Shown here piece after piece: positions 1 to 8,686 of a DNA stretch of 64,000 nucleotides. A program made the position numbers and the translations under genes. Source of the DNA: Litoribrevibacter albus (GTDB lineage: Bacteria > Pseudomonadota > Gammaproteobacteria > Pseudomonadales > Litoribrevibacteraceae); the NCBI RefSeq assembly GCF_030159995.1, contig NZ_BSNM01000016.1, positions 1 to 64,000 on the forward strand, read 5' to 3'. Under the pieces are notes generated by a model. That model ran no database searches and was not told the DNA's origin. It saw nothing but the letters and a program-made list of their open reading frames with translations. Numbering within the stretch: the first letter of the stretch is position 1; each line of letters starts with the position of its first letter.

Positions 1-221
1 CATAAAAAATTCAAAAAAACTCAAATTAATTTTAAATCGCTCAAAGAACCATCAACACCGATCAAAAAGCACTCAAAACCACCCTATCCAAAGCACAAAC
101 CTCCGACAACAACTCAACATCTGGACAATATTCGACCAGCGTAAATTTTGGCGAATACTTCTAACTTTAAACAAAGACTCAAAATAACCACCAAAAAACT
201 AAAAACATTTCCCCATAAACG

Positions 222-249
222 AAAAAAGACGAGCTTAGCTCGTCTTTTT
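222..249 (-). terminator. Rho-independent terminator of the secreted-protein operon
   Basis: A 7-bp GC-rich stem (GACGAGC / GCTCGTC) closes a TTA loop and is flanked by an A-run on the left and a T-run on the right, so it could work in both directions. It lies about 37 bp past the stop codon of the last gene of the four-gene minus-strand operon and is its likely end. Nothing else recognisable lies between base 1 and this hairpin. Confidence 0.85.
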
Positions 250-285
250 CTTTACATCAGTAGACCATCTAGTACTTTTCATTTA

Positions 286-2757
286 TTAACGAATAGGCGT
301 AGCTGTAATATTTGCACGAAGACTCACATTCTCAAACTGCGCTCCGTAAAATATAGGTTGAGCACCACCCACATGATGATTCATGTTAATTCGATCAATA
401 TTTAATTGCTCAAACTCTATTTTTGTATCCACAGCAAACCCTACCGGATTTGTATAACCAGAAGCCAGTTTACTTGCCAAATCGGCGTCAGCCACCAACT
501 CTTCCTGACCAGTAGGATCAAGCAAAACCCGTTTCAATAAACCATCAGCCTGGTCGACATCTTTCACCACGGTTTCAGCAACATCCAAACCTAGCTCTAC
601 AGTCAATCCCTTGTCATTAGTTGAAATACCTACAGCCTCAATACCAACTTTCCCATCAGGTCGATACCAAGCAATCCTTGTATCAGCATTGGGATCCATA
701 CCATTTACAATAGCAAGCTCATCAGCAGTCAAAGAATCCTTATCAACAAACTTACTGTTAATCGCTACAGTAACACCCTGATCACCACGATCCTCCCAGC
801 GGCCACCACTCACGCCACAAGAAGTCGAATCACCTCCAGAACCACCAATACAAACACCACCAGCACCGCCAGAGCTAATACTTAGGGTAGATTCATGCTC
901 CAGCCTTGATAAAACCACCCGCCCAAGTGAATCACCAGACTGCTTATCACCCAACCGAACATTACCAATATCCATAGTTGATGCATACCAACCGCGATTG
1001 AAAACTAAGCCATCACTAGTTACATCTAATTTCGCATCACGCATATAGATGTCATAGGTAACATCATCTAACCACAACCCCGAACGATCCTCGTCAACAG
1101 AAATACCAAAAGTCGTATCTGTCAAATGAAGATCACTATTAAAAGTTAAACCATCATTGTCAGCCCCACCAGGCAATAAGGTTACATGACCATTTAAAGT
1201 AAAATCTGCTTCCTGAAACACTTGAAGCGGCAACAACAACTCTGTCCCACCCTGTAAAGTAGCACTATTTTTATCATCACCAACTTTAAAACCATCAATA
1301 CTGTAATGAGCTACCACATCTTCAAAACCAATTCGCACACCATCAAAGAAAGGATCTTCAGAAGATGGAACTGTATTATTTGCATATAGGTAATCAGCAT
1401 CGATCAGATCGAAGGTTACAGCACCAGAACCATAGCTTTGAATTCCAGACACCCACACAGTATTTCCATTATCGGTATACCCGATATCTGCATTAGCCAA
1501 ACTCCAGTTAGTATTAATAGTAATCCCTTGATCACCACCATACTGATTCCCCTTCGGGGTTAATTGCAGAGAGTTGGTATAAGTTGTTCCATTTATAGTT
1601 TGATCTTCAAATAAATAATCTACATGCACCGATCCAAGACTTGTTTTACCAATGTCATTTCCGGCATTGTATTCTGTCCCCATGTAGATATTTTCTACAT
1701 CGATCGTTCCTTCAGAACGCTCAGTTTGAAGCCATACACTATCGCCAATAACATCAAAAGTTAGATTTGTTACTTGCGACTGATGAGTTACCCCCGTTAA
1801 AGCAACTTCATACTGTTTGCCCTGACTATCGGTATCTATATATCTAAAATCACCATTAGAAAGGGTTTGATCATAGTTAAATGTAAGTCCTTGAACAGGA
1901 TCTTTACCACCCGCACTGATATATAACTCGCCATTCACATCTGCCGAAGCAGTAATCATCCCAACATTCGGTTGAGCATCCAATCCTGAATTATTAGGGT
2001 CAGATGTGAAGTTATTATTTGCCGTATCACGGGTCTTAAATTTAATTTGATCCACAGTAAGTGAAAAGTGATGATCAGGATAAGTAATCAACAACGCTTC
2101 CTGACCAGACTTGTAAGGATCATCAACTACATCAAGAGTCCAATCTGTTCCCCAATGCTCATAATCGAATGACACCATTAAGTCGTTGCCATTATCACGA
2201 TAGAAAAACTCAGCACCTTTAGTAATGGGGTTTCCACTTCCATCTACTTGTACATCACCATTTTCATCACGAAGAAGACCAAAAATCCTACTATTGTAGT
2301 TTGAAACGGTCATCCCTTTACCCGCATGGTAAAGACCACCACCAGAAAACTGGAAGTAGTTTTCCATATCAAAATCTAATGCAATCGTGCCGAAACTGTT
2401 AGGCGCTGTATTGTCGGAATCAACTCTAATATCATCTACCTGCAGATGAGCCTGCTCTGCAATATGCCTAACCTGCATTTCACCGTCTGCAGTAATGTCG
2501 ATCATGACATAGCCATGTGCACCCTGGGTATCATCCCCTGTTTTATGAATACTGACACCTTCAAGAGAAAGAGGATTACCATCATCGGTATAGCTCAACT
2601 GATCAATTTCAACTTTGGCATCAATCTCTACGGTCAGACCAGCCTGCCCAGTCACACCTGATAAACTATTCTCGTCCAACCATTGTAACTCTGCATGTGT
2701 ATTAGCTGAAAAAGAGGCAAGAGCAACAGATAAATAAATTGGCTTTAACGTTTTCAT
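286..2757 (-). CDS. Large secreted DUF6160/Fil-like beta-rich protein (823 aa)
   Basis: Last and longest gene of a four-gene minus-strand operon. A Sec signal peptide (residues 1-22, ending THA) is followed by the motif SGVTGQAGLTVEID and a YTDDGNPLSLEGVSI segment. These match, from memory, the N-terminus of DUF6160-type proteins of Marinobacter, Hahella and Acinetobacter (FilF-like). The rest is Asp/Asn/Gly-rich, predicted all-beta and without membrane segments. It holds at least two related modules: SLGSVHVDYLFEDQ followed by GDQGITINTNW, and SLGRVVLSRLEHES followed by GDQGVTVAINS. A glycine-rich stretch with two cysteines lies near residue 640. The start has a strong ribosome site (AAGGAG, 4-5 nt before ATG). 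I infer a surface or extracellular structural role. The family assignment is from motif recognition and no enzymatic function is visible. Confidence 0.72.
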   Translation of the reverse strand: MKTLKPIYLSVALASFSANTHAELQWLDENSLSGVTGQAGLTVEIDAKVEIDQLSYTDDGNPLSLEGVSIHKTGDDTQGAHGYVMIDITADGEMQVRHIAEQAHLQVDDIRVDSDNTAPNSFGTIALDFDMENYFQFSGGGLYHAGKGMTVSNYNSRIFGLLRDENGDVQVDGSGNPITKGAEFFYRDNGNDLMVSFDYEHWGTDWTLDVVDDPYKSGQEALLITYPDHHFSLTVDQIKFKTRDTANNNFTSDPNNSGLDAQPNVGMITASADVNGELYISAGGKDPVQGLTFNYDQTLSNGDFRYIDTDSQGKQYEVALTGVTHQSQVTNLTFDVIGDSVWLQTERSEGTIDVENIYMGTEYNAGNDIGKTSLGSVHVDYLFEDQTINGTTYTNSLQLTPKGNQYGGDQGITINTNWSLANADIGYTDNGNTVWVSGIQSYGSGAVTFDLIDADYLYANNTVPSSEDPFFDGVRIGFEDVVAHYSIDGFKVGDDKNSATLQGGTELLLPLQVFQEADFTLNGHVTLLPGGADNDGLTFNSDLHLTDTTFGISVDEDRSGLWLDDVTYDIYMRDAKLDVTSDGLVFNRGWYASTMDIGNVRLGDKQSGDSLGRVVLSRLEHESTLSISSGGAGGVCIGGSGGDSTSCGVSGGRWEDRGDQGVTVAINSKFVDKDSLTADELAIVNGMDPNADTRIAWYRPDGKVGIEAVGISTNDKGLTVELGLDVAETVVKDVDQADGLLKRVLLDPTGQEELVADADLASKLASGYTNPVGFAVDTKIEFEQLNIDRINMNHHVGGAQPIFYGAQFENVSLRANITATPIR

Positions 2758-2766
2758 AAAAGCTCC

Positions 2767-3432
2767 TTATTTGTCTGCCGTAGGGAAAATCAATAGGTTC
2801 CCAGACATATTAACTTGACCATTGATCCTCACCCCATAAATGTTCGTTTGCTGAAATGAAGCTGAATCATTTGGCGAGGCATGAGATGCATAACCAACGT
2901 TATACTGATAATCTTTGAATTTCACAGTAGATGGCAGACCAATTTCCAACACCTCTTGATCAAAAGATGCTCCATCGCCACCGAATCCATCATTAGCCCC
3001 AAGAGCTACTGCATTTGCCTCATCTACCGGCTGGCCAGAGTTATCAACCAATTGCCCTGTAACATCACGCTGGTTACCATCAATACGACGAGTACGAATG
3101 GTCAAACCTTCAAAAGACAACTCACCTTTCCAGTCATCAATTACATACCAACCATTATCCGCATTACCACCGATTTTATAAGAAAAACGAGCCCCACATC
3201 GGCTACTTGTACCATTCGCAACATCAGAACAGGTTCCATAGGTTGCATCAGAAATAGGACCACCGTCTTCGTTAAGACTAAGTTCACCAGATAAATACAA
3301 GCCACCCTGAGCTACAGCATCAGACAACTCAGCATCATCAATAGCGGTTAATTCAGCAAAAGCAGTATTTGCAGCAAGAACACATACAGACATCAATGCT
3401 GGCAAGACTTTTTTTATTCTTTTCATTGTCAT
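2767..3432 (-). CDS. Secreted DUF6160-like protein (221 aa)
   Basis: Third gene of the operon, 9 bp before the 823-aa gene and 5 bp after the 404-aa gene. A signal peptide ending AAN-TAFA is followed by ELTAIDDAELSDAVAQGG, the same AEL-x-x-(I/M/V)-D-D-x-x-(L/M) entry motif as its neighbours. The remainder is Gly/Asp/Asn-rich, presumably beta-structured, with one cysteine pair (CSDVANGTSSRC) that could form a periplasmic disulfide. The second ATG, two codons in at 3426, has better spacing to AGGGG and may be the real start. Function unknown; paralogy with the flanking genes suggests subunits of one extracellular assembly. Confidence 0.65.
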   Translation of the reverse strand: MTMKRIKKVLPALMSVCVLAANTAFAELTAIDDAELSDAVAQGGLYLSGELSLNEDGGPISDATYGTCSDVANGTSSRCGARFSYKIGGNADNGWYVIDDWKGELSFEGLTIRTRRIDGNQRDVTGQLVDNSGQPVDEANAVALGANDGFGGDGASFDQEVLEIGLPSTVKFKDYQYNVGYASHASPNDSASFQQTNIYGVRINGQVNMSGNLLIFPTADK

Positions 3433-3437
3433 CGCCC

Positions 3438-4652
3438 CTAACCACCAATATCGTGGGTGGTAAATTTCAAATATTGAATTTGAAGCCCTTCTAGCTTGGA
3501 AGTTCCTAAATATGTATCACCTACCTTCAAACCACCTGCGGTTTCAAAGGTAGGATTTGAAATAGTTGGATCACCAATATAGAGACTGCTTTTCGTCTTA
3601 ATCCCGGGAATGGTGTCATTGTAATAATTGTCGTAAAAATCCTTCTCAGTCGCCGCCCAATCAGACGAATCAGGCTGGTCATTTAAAACGGTACTAATAC
3701 GTGTCGGCTGACCTGCTGAGGTTGGAGCAGGAAGAGCTTCTACCTCTAACTGAAAATTACCGTCAGACGTCACACTTAACATGGCAGGCTGAATTTCTCC
3801 GACACCAATAATCAAGTCCATTGCTAAATGCTTAATATGCACCGCATCCCCACATTTATTGCCATCATTGCCACAGCTGGCAATAAAAACATCAGGTGTA
3901 TACATATTTAAACGAATATTGGCCAAAGTAAGGTTACGCTGATCATCTGCTGATTCTGAACCTGTAGCTGTCTCATCACCCCAGAGACGAATATAGCTAC
4001 CATCGAAAACAGCTTCCTTTACATAATAAGTTAATGACGTATCTGAATCAGGGGTACCTTCAAACTCTGCATCAATCTCCAAACCATAGTCGATACGCTC
4101 ACCACGGAATCCGCCATCTACCGCTTCACGACTACTAAACTTCGCACACTCTGCCGCACCGGCCTTTAAACAGGGATCCATCTTAGTGCCAATCCAAACA
4201 GGATCACCTTCAATTGCCACCAAATCCGGCTGAGCTATTTCAAGCACACCTTTGTTGGGCGCACGAATATCCAGATCATCACCATCTCGCTGACTTATCT
4301 CTAAAGGATTATTTAAACGACCAATATTTACTGTAGTTGGGTTCACAATAAAAGAGGTGGTGCCATCACCATTCTCGACAAACTCGGCACTACCTTTACC
4401 ACCAATAAAGAAATTATCGGCTTTAATAGTGACATCCCGACCATCAGACGTTTTAATTCCTGTAATTTGGAACAAAGCCTCTGTGTTAGTAGGATCCACT
4501 TCGGAACCCGCATGAAATGAGTAATCTTCAAGAACAATACCTAGACCAGATCCTTTAACCTCGGCCATAGCATCATCATTCATAGGAGACAGTTCAGCCA
4601 TCGTTAAACCACTGAACAACAAACTTGTAAGTAACGCCACAGGTCTTTTCAT
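3438..4652 (-). CDS. Secreted DUF6160-like protein (404 aa)
   Basis: Second gene of the four-gene operon. A signal peptide (MKRPVALLTSLLFSGLTMA) precedes ELSPMNDDAMAEVKGSGLG, again the AEL-x-P-x-D-D motif followed by a Gly-rich turn. The mature protein is acidic and beta-rich, with a few cysteines (for example CLKAGAAEC and CGNDGNKC) suggesting two local disulfides. The start has an AGGAA site about 9 nt upstream. There are no transmembrane segments or catalytic motifs. Its C-terminus (YLKFTTHDIGG) resembles the lipid- or filament-facing repeats of its neighbours only loosely. Surface or fibre component is an inference from paralogy and secretion. Confidence 0.65.
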   Translation of the reverse strand: MKRPVALLTSLLFSGLTMAELSPMNDDAMAEVKGSGLGIVLEDYSFHAGSEVDPTNTEALFQITGIKTSDGRDVTIKADNFFIGGKGSAEFVENGDGTTSFIVNPTTVNIGRLNNPLEISQRDGDDLDIRAPNKGVLEIAQPDLVAIEGDPVWIGTKMDPCLKAGAAECAKFSSREAVDGGFRGERIDYGLEIDAEFEGTPDSDTSLTYYVKEAVFDGSYIRLWGDETATGSESADDQRNLTLANIRLNMYTPDVFIASCGNDGNKCGDAVHIKHLAMDLIIGVGEIQPAMLSVTSDGNFQLEVEALPAPTSAGQPTRISTVLNDQPDSSDWAATEKDFYDNYYNDTIPGIKTKSSLYIGDPTISNPTFETAGGLKVGDTYLGTSKLEGLQIQYLKFTTHDIGG

Positions 4653-4670
4653 TTTTATTATTCCTATGGT

Positions 4671-5552
4671 TTAAGGAAACAATCCTAACGCTGCATCTGT
4701 ATATCGAGTCGACTCGATATTTCCACCCACGCCTGGGACACCAATAAGTGCATCTGTCGTCGAAGTCATCCCTGTTGGTAGATTAAAAAACGCGCCTTGT
4801 GTTGTTTCAATTAAACTGTTTACATCAATAGATCCATCATTAAGCGTTTTCGCCCATCCTATATCAATGTTCTGATACGACAGGAACATGTCGCCTGCCG
4901 TCGTCGAATCATTAATGTTAAGCGTCGCAAGGTTATTTAGTGAAATACAGTTAGCAGAGCAATCCCCAGCTTCACCAAGATGAGTCGCTCGAATATTGGT
5001 TGCTGCACCAGTTGAATCTAAAAGCTGGGCAGGAATAGCAGCCGTATCAGGATTGCCATCATGATCAATCATGATCTCAAAATTGCCCGTCAAAGAATTA
5101 ATATTAGCAGTTAAAGCGCCTGAAACACTACCCGCACCAATACGTAACCCTACGACATCACGAACACCATTACTTTCTGAGAAAGCAAACTCCATATAAG
5201 GATCGGTAATTACAAAAGGGACATATTCATAGGTATCAGGGTCGATATAACCCAACCGCAGATTATCAATATCGATATCAGATGCAGAGGAATATCCTGC
5301 GCGGTCATACGTCCCCAACTCAAGATTATCTATCGTGGCATTGGTTTCAATAGTTGCGCCTAGTGTGACCCGAAAAAATTCATTCGTCGTTGCATCGGCC
5401 TGAACTACATCGTAATCCTCAATGGAAATCATGGCCTGACCAGCAAAAGCAGCCAGCTCGGAATCATCCACCGGAACCAATTCCGCATGTAAAGAGGTAA
5501 CAAACAGACAACTAAGAATAACAGATGCACTGGTTTTCAAGACTCTGTTCAT
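4671..5552 (-). CDS. Secreted DUF6160-like protein, first gene of the operon (293 aa)
   Basis: I chose the ATG at 5552, because it puts a typical signal peptide (MNRVLKTSASVILSCLFVTSLHA) at the N-terminus. An in-frame TTG at 5594 would add 14 polar residues and has no ribosome site. After the signal peptide comes ELVPVDDSELAAFAGQAMISIEDYDV, matching the operon's common N-terminal motif. The rest has recurring xIDNLELGxYD / DIDNLRLGYIDP strand pairs, and a CSANC pair. It is 19 bp from the next gene. Function unknown; likely a structural partner of the three following proteins. Confidence 0.65.
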   Translation of the reverse strand: MNRVLKTSASVILSCLFVTSLHAELVPVDDSELAAFAGQAMISIEDYDVVQADATTNEFFRVTLGATIETNATIDNLELGTYDRAGYSSASDIDIDNLRLGYIDPDTYEYVPFVITDPYMEFAFSESNGVRDVVGLRIGAGSVSGALTANINSLTGNFEIMIDHDGNPDTAAIPAQLLDSTGAATNIRATHLGEAGDCSANCISLNNLATLNINDSTTAGDMFLSYQNIDIGWAKTLNDGSIDVNSLIETTQGAFFNLPTGMTSTTDALIGVPGVGGNIESTRYTDAALGLFP

Positions 5553-5644
5553 GAATTCGCTACTTAAATTATTGTTATTGTGTTTATGCGACAAACTGTC
5601 ATTTTAAATCAATAACACTTTTCCGCAAGACTGATTACAGAATT

Positions 5645-5666
5645 CTACATTTGGAACAAAGTGTAG
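5645..5666. promoter_or_regulatory. Imperfect inverted repeat upstream of the secreted-protein operon
   Basis: CTACATTTG/CAAAGTGTAG half-sites flank a 3-4 nt centre (GAA) with one bulge. It lies about 93 bp upstream of the chosen start of the first operon gene. It may be an operator or a small transcript hairpin. No convincing -35/-10 pair was found beside it. Confidence 0.3.
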
Positions 5667-5745
5667 TAGCTAGTTAAAAACAGATGTGTGATCTCTACCC
5701 CATTTCGGGAAGATTATTGGGAATTTACGTCTAAAAGTATGGATA

Positions 5746-5783
5746 CCCGACAGAAGTGTGTGCGATTTCGCAATTCTGTCAGG
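5746..5783 (-). terminator. Candidate terminator or attenuator after lipA
   Basis: A 10-bp stem (CCCGACAGAA / TTCTGTCAGG, one G-T pair) encloses a second small hairpin (GCGATTTCGC). It starts 25 bp past the lipA stop on the transcribed side. No uninterrupted T-run follows, so it may be a processing or attenuating structure between lipA and the secreted-protein operon. Confidence 0.45.
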
Positions 5784-5807
5784 CAAAGACAATTTACAAA
5801 AGAAAGG

Positions 5808-6794
5808 TTAGGATACTTTCTCGCCCTTGGCTTGTTTATCTGCATGATAAGAAGAGCGAACCAAAGGACCACTCGCCACCCGCTGAAAACCAAGCTCTTT
5901 TGCGATGTTTCCTAGTTCATCAAACTCAGATGGTTCAACAAAGCGATCTACAGGAAGGTGATCTTTACTTGGCTGCAGATACTGACCCAAAGTAATCATA
6001 TCAACATCATGAGCACGTAAATCTTTCATAACATCGACAATTTCATCAAATGTCTCACCCAGACCAAGCATCAACCCTGACTTAGTAAGAACATCAGGAC
6101 GACGCGCCTTGTATTGCTTTAGCAAATCCAAAGACCACTGGTAGTCTGAACCAGGGCGAGATTGCTTATACAGCCTAGGCACTGTTTCAAGGTTATGGTT
6201 AAACACGTCTGGTGGCGATTGCTCCAGAATATCTAAAGCAATATCCATACGGCCTCTGAAGTCAGGAACAAGCACTTCAATTTCGATATTTGGCGAACGC
6301 TTTCGAGTCTCGTTAATACATGCAACAAAGTGAGCCGCGCCACCATCTCTTAAATCATCACGATCAACTGAAGTAACCACCACATAACGCAACCCCATAT
6401 CAGCAATAGCTTCAGCCAAATGAACAGGTTCGTTCTCATCCAGTGGATTTGGTCGTCCATGAGCAACATCACAGAAAGGGCAGCGACGGGTACAGATGTC
6501 ACCCATAATCATAAAAGTGGCCGTTCCATGACTAAAACACTCACCCAAGTTCGGGCAAGATGCCTCTTCACATACAGAGTGAAGCTTGTGTTCACGAAGT
6601 TGCTGTTTGATACGACTAATTTCAGGAGAAGCAGGAACACGAACGCGAATCCAATCAGGCTTTCTCGGCATTTTATCTGTCGGTATTACTTTCACTGGAA
6701 TACGAGATGTCTTATCTGCGCCTCGCAACTTTTCCCCTTGAACAACCTTAGGTCGATTGGCTCTGGCTTTAGCTGATTGAGATTGCTCTGTCAT
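5808..6794 (-). CDS. lipA: Lipoyl synthase
   Basis: Radical-SAM enzyme that inserts two sulfurs into octanoyl groups on lipoyl domains. Both iron-sulfur clusters are visible: the auxiliary cluster C75-x4-C80-x5-C86 ([12 protein letters not shown]) and the SAM cluster C101-x3-C105-x2-C108 (CTRRCPFC). The C-terminal RSSYH motif that supplies the serine ligand of the auxiliary cluster is also present. At 328 aa it has normal length for the proteobacterial family. It lies 7 bp downstream of lipB, so octanoyl transfer and sulfur insertion are co-transcribed. It is the last gene of the long proA-to-lipA minus-strand block. Confidence 0.98.
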   Translation of the reverse strand: MTEQSQSAKARANRPKVVQGEKLRGADKTSRIPVKVIPTDKMPRKPDWIRVRVPASPEISRIKQQLREHKLHSVCEEASCPNLGECFSHGTATFMIMGDICTRRCPFCDVAHGRPNPLDENEPVHLAEAIADMGLRYVVVTSVDRDDLRDGGAAHFVACINETRKRSPNIEIEVLVPDFRGRMDIALDILEQSPPDVFNHNLETVPRLYKQSRPGSDYQWSLDLLKQYKARRPDVLTKSGLMLGLGETFDEIVDVMKDLRAHDVDMITLGQYLQPSKDHLPVDRFVEPSEFDELGNIAKELGFQRVASGPLVRSSYHADKQAKGEKVS

Positions 6795-6801
6795 GTTTAC
6801 T

Positions 6802-7455
6802 TCAAACCTCTAACGGTAATCCTACTTCTTTTATTACATCTGAATAATCAAGCTGCTCTTTTAGACAGCACAATAACCGTGCAGCCACTTGATCCTTATC
6901 GACGTTCTCATGAAAGTTTTCCAACTGGGTCATTTGCATCCCGGCATAACCACAAGGATTGATTCTTAAAAATGGCTCCAGATTCATATCCAAATTTAAA
7001 GCCAAACCGTGAAATGATTTTCCTCTGCGAATGCGTAAGCCAAGAGATGCAATTTTTTGATCATTAACATACACACCAGGAGCATCTGCTTTTGGATAGG
7101 CGGTAATATTAAATTGAGCCAAAACATCCACGATTGCCTGTTCGATGGCTGTGACCAAGAATCTGGGGCCTATGCCTTTTCGTGCCAAATCGATCATGCA
7201 ATATACAACCAATTGCCCAGGACCATGATAAGTCACCTGTCCACCACGATCCGCCTGCACAACGGGAATATCACCGGTATCCAACAGATGCTCAGCTTTA
7301 CCTGCTTGGCCTTGTGTAAATACAGGATGATGTTCAAGAAACCACAACTCATCCAACGTGTCTGCTGTTCTGGATTCAGTAAAACCATGCATAGCATCAC
7401 TTACTGTGCTGTAGTCTTGTAATCCTTCAAGATAACGAGCAATTAGTTTTGCCAT
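6802..7455 (-). CDS. lipB: Octanoyltransferase (lipoyl(octanoyl) transferase)
   Basis: Transfers octanoyl from acyl carrier protein to lipoyl domains, giving LipA its substrate. It carries [12 protein letters not shown] (residues 70-81), the catalytic lysine in QKIASLG (K134) and the acyl-accepting cysteine in NPCGY (C168). At 217 aa it is complete. Its ATG overlaps the stop of the upstream ybeD gene (TAATG), which implies translational coupling, and lipA follows after 7 bp. Confidence 0.97.
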   Translation of the reverse strand: MAKLIARYLEGLQDYSTVSDAMHGFTESRTADTLDELWFLEHHPVFTQGQAGKAEHLLDTGDIPVVQADRGGQVTYHGPGQLVVYCMIDLARKGIGPRFLVTAIEQAIVDVLAQFNITAYPKADAPGVYVNDQKIASLGLRIRRGKSFHGLALNLDMNLEPFLRINPCGYAGMQMTQLENFHENVDKDQVAARLLCCLKEQLDYSDVIKEVGLPLEV

Positions 7456-7733
7456 TAAAGAACCATTCTCACCCGACTACTGCTCATAAAGGTTTCATGA
7501 ATTGTTGAAAGGTGCCCTTCACTTTGCGCCACGATTTTTACTGTAATGGATAAAAAACGCCCATTCCGGCTAGGAGCAGATCGCATACCTAACAAGTCAA
7601 TATCATCTTCAGGCATTAAGCCTCTAAGCGTTTCGATAACAAAGTCCTGAAAATCATGAGCATTCTCTCCAAGAACTTTAATAGGGTAACCAGGGCAGGG
7701 AAATTCAATTTTTGGCGGTTCTTGATTTTGCAT
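7455..7733 (-). CDS. ybeD: YbeD/DUF493 family protein
   Basis: A 92-aa cytoplasmic protein of the DUF493 family with a small ferredoxin-like (ACT-like) fold. Family signatures [11 protein letters not shown] near the N-terminus and [15 protein letters not shown] in the second half are present. Its precise role is unknown. It is conserved beside lipB in gammaproteobacteria, and here its stop overlaps the lipB start by one base. An 86-bp gap separates it from dat. Confidence 0.93.
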   Translation of the reverse strand: MQNQEPPKIEFPCPGYPIKVLGENAHDFQDFVIETLRGLMPEDDIDLLGMRSAPSRNGRFLSITVKIVAQSEGHLSTIHETFMSSSRVRMVL

Positions 7734-7819
7734 TACAACTACCTTTTTTACATATCCCTCTAGTATACCTCGTGTCAGAGTGAGTATCTGCCTTTTTGAG
7801 ACGAAATGTCACTTCTCAA

Positions 7820-8686
7820 CTAAGCACAAGTACTGAACAGCTCTGACTTATGCTTCTGATACAGTTTGGCCATGCGAGTCCAGACCGGGCCAATTTTACC
7901 CGTTCCCACAGGTAAGCCATCTAATTCAGTAATGGCACGGATCTCAGCCGTGGAACTCGACATCCAAATTTCATCTGCTTCTTGTAAACGGGACAAACTA
8001 ATGTCTTCCTCTAACAGCACCATCTGATATCGGGCCGCCAACTCAAAAATAAAGTCTCGAGTAATCCCGGTCAGCAAAAAATCACTCACACAAGGCGTGA
8101 TGATTTGCTGCTTTTCGACAATAAAAACATTGCTGGCGGTTCCTTCTGTGACAATGCCATCACGATAAAGAATACCCTCGTCTTTTCCGGATTCAGCCAC
8201 CATCTTCTTTAGCAAGACACTGCCAAGTAAGGAGGTAGATTTAATATCTCCCCGAGCCCAACGAAGATCTTCGAGCGTTATCGCCGAACAAGGCGGGTTA
8301 CGCCGGGTATCTTTCTTTTGTAAGGAAATAGATTGAGAAGAAGCAAATACAGTAGGAACCAAACCTGTTGGGTAAGTATGTGATCGCTGTGCTGTAACCC
8401 CGCGGGTTACTTGAATATAGATAGATTGCTGATCACCCTCGTTTTGATCTATGAGTCGCTCAATGATAAACCGCCACTCATGCATTCCCAGAGGGTTAGG
8501 AATACCAGTCTGATCAAGACTGCGAAAAAGTCGTGTAAGGTGCTGCTCTAATCTGAAAGGCTGACGGTTATAAACCATCACTACCTCGTAGACGCCGTCA
8601 CCAAAAAGAAAGCCTCGATCAAAGACCGAGACTTTTGCTTCATCTGACGGCAACCATTTACCATCAAGATAGACAATAGAAGGCAT
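7820..8686 (-). CDS. dat: D-amino-acid aminotransferase (class IV, PLP)
   Basis: Fold-type IV PLP aminotransferase, probably D-alanine:2-oxoglutarate, which interconverts D-Ala and D-Glu for peptidoglycan. It has FDRGFLFGDGVYE (residues 22-34), the PLP lysine in RGDIKS (K149), the conserved glutamate in EGTASN (E181) and a C-terminal EIRAITELDG segment. It is 288 aa, typical for the family. Its start overlaps the dacA stop (TAATG). Next to a D-Ala carboxypeptidase, a role in D-amino-acid recycling is plausible. Branched-chain aminotransferase or aminodeoxychorismate lyase are less likely given the YLDGKWLPSDEA N-terminus. Confidence 0.88.
   Translation of the reverse strand: MPSIVYLDGKWLPSDEAKVSVFDRGFLFGDGVYEVVMVYNRQPFRLEQHLTRLFRSLDQTGIPNPLGMHEWRFIIERLIDQNEGDQQSIYIQVTRGVTAQRSHTYPTGLVPTVFASSQSISLQKKDTRRNPPCSAITLEDLRWARGDIKSTSLLGSVLLKKMVAESGKDEGILYRDGIVTEGTASNVFIVEKQQIITPCVSDFLLTGITRDFIFELAARYQMVLLEEDISLSRLQEADEIWMSSSTAEIRAITELDGLPVGTGKIGPVWTRMAKLYQKHKSELFSTCA

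Noticed and set aside
148-405. Plus-strand 85-aa ORF at the left edge
   Set aside because: It runs over the operon terminator and the end of the 823-aa gene, has no ribosome site and no coding-like composition.
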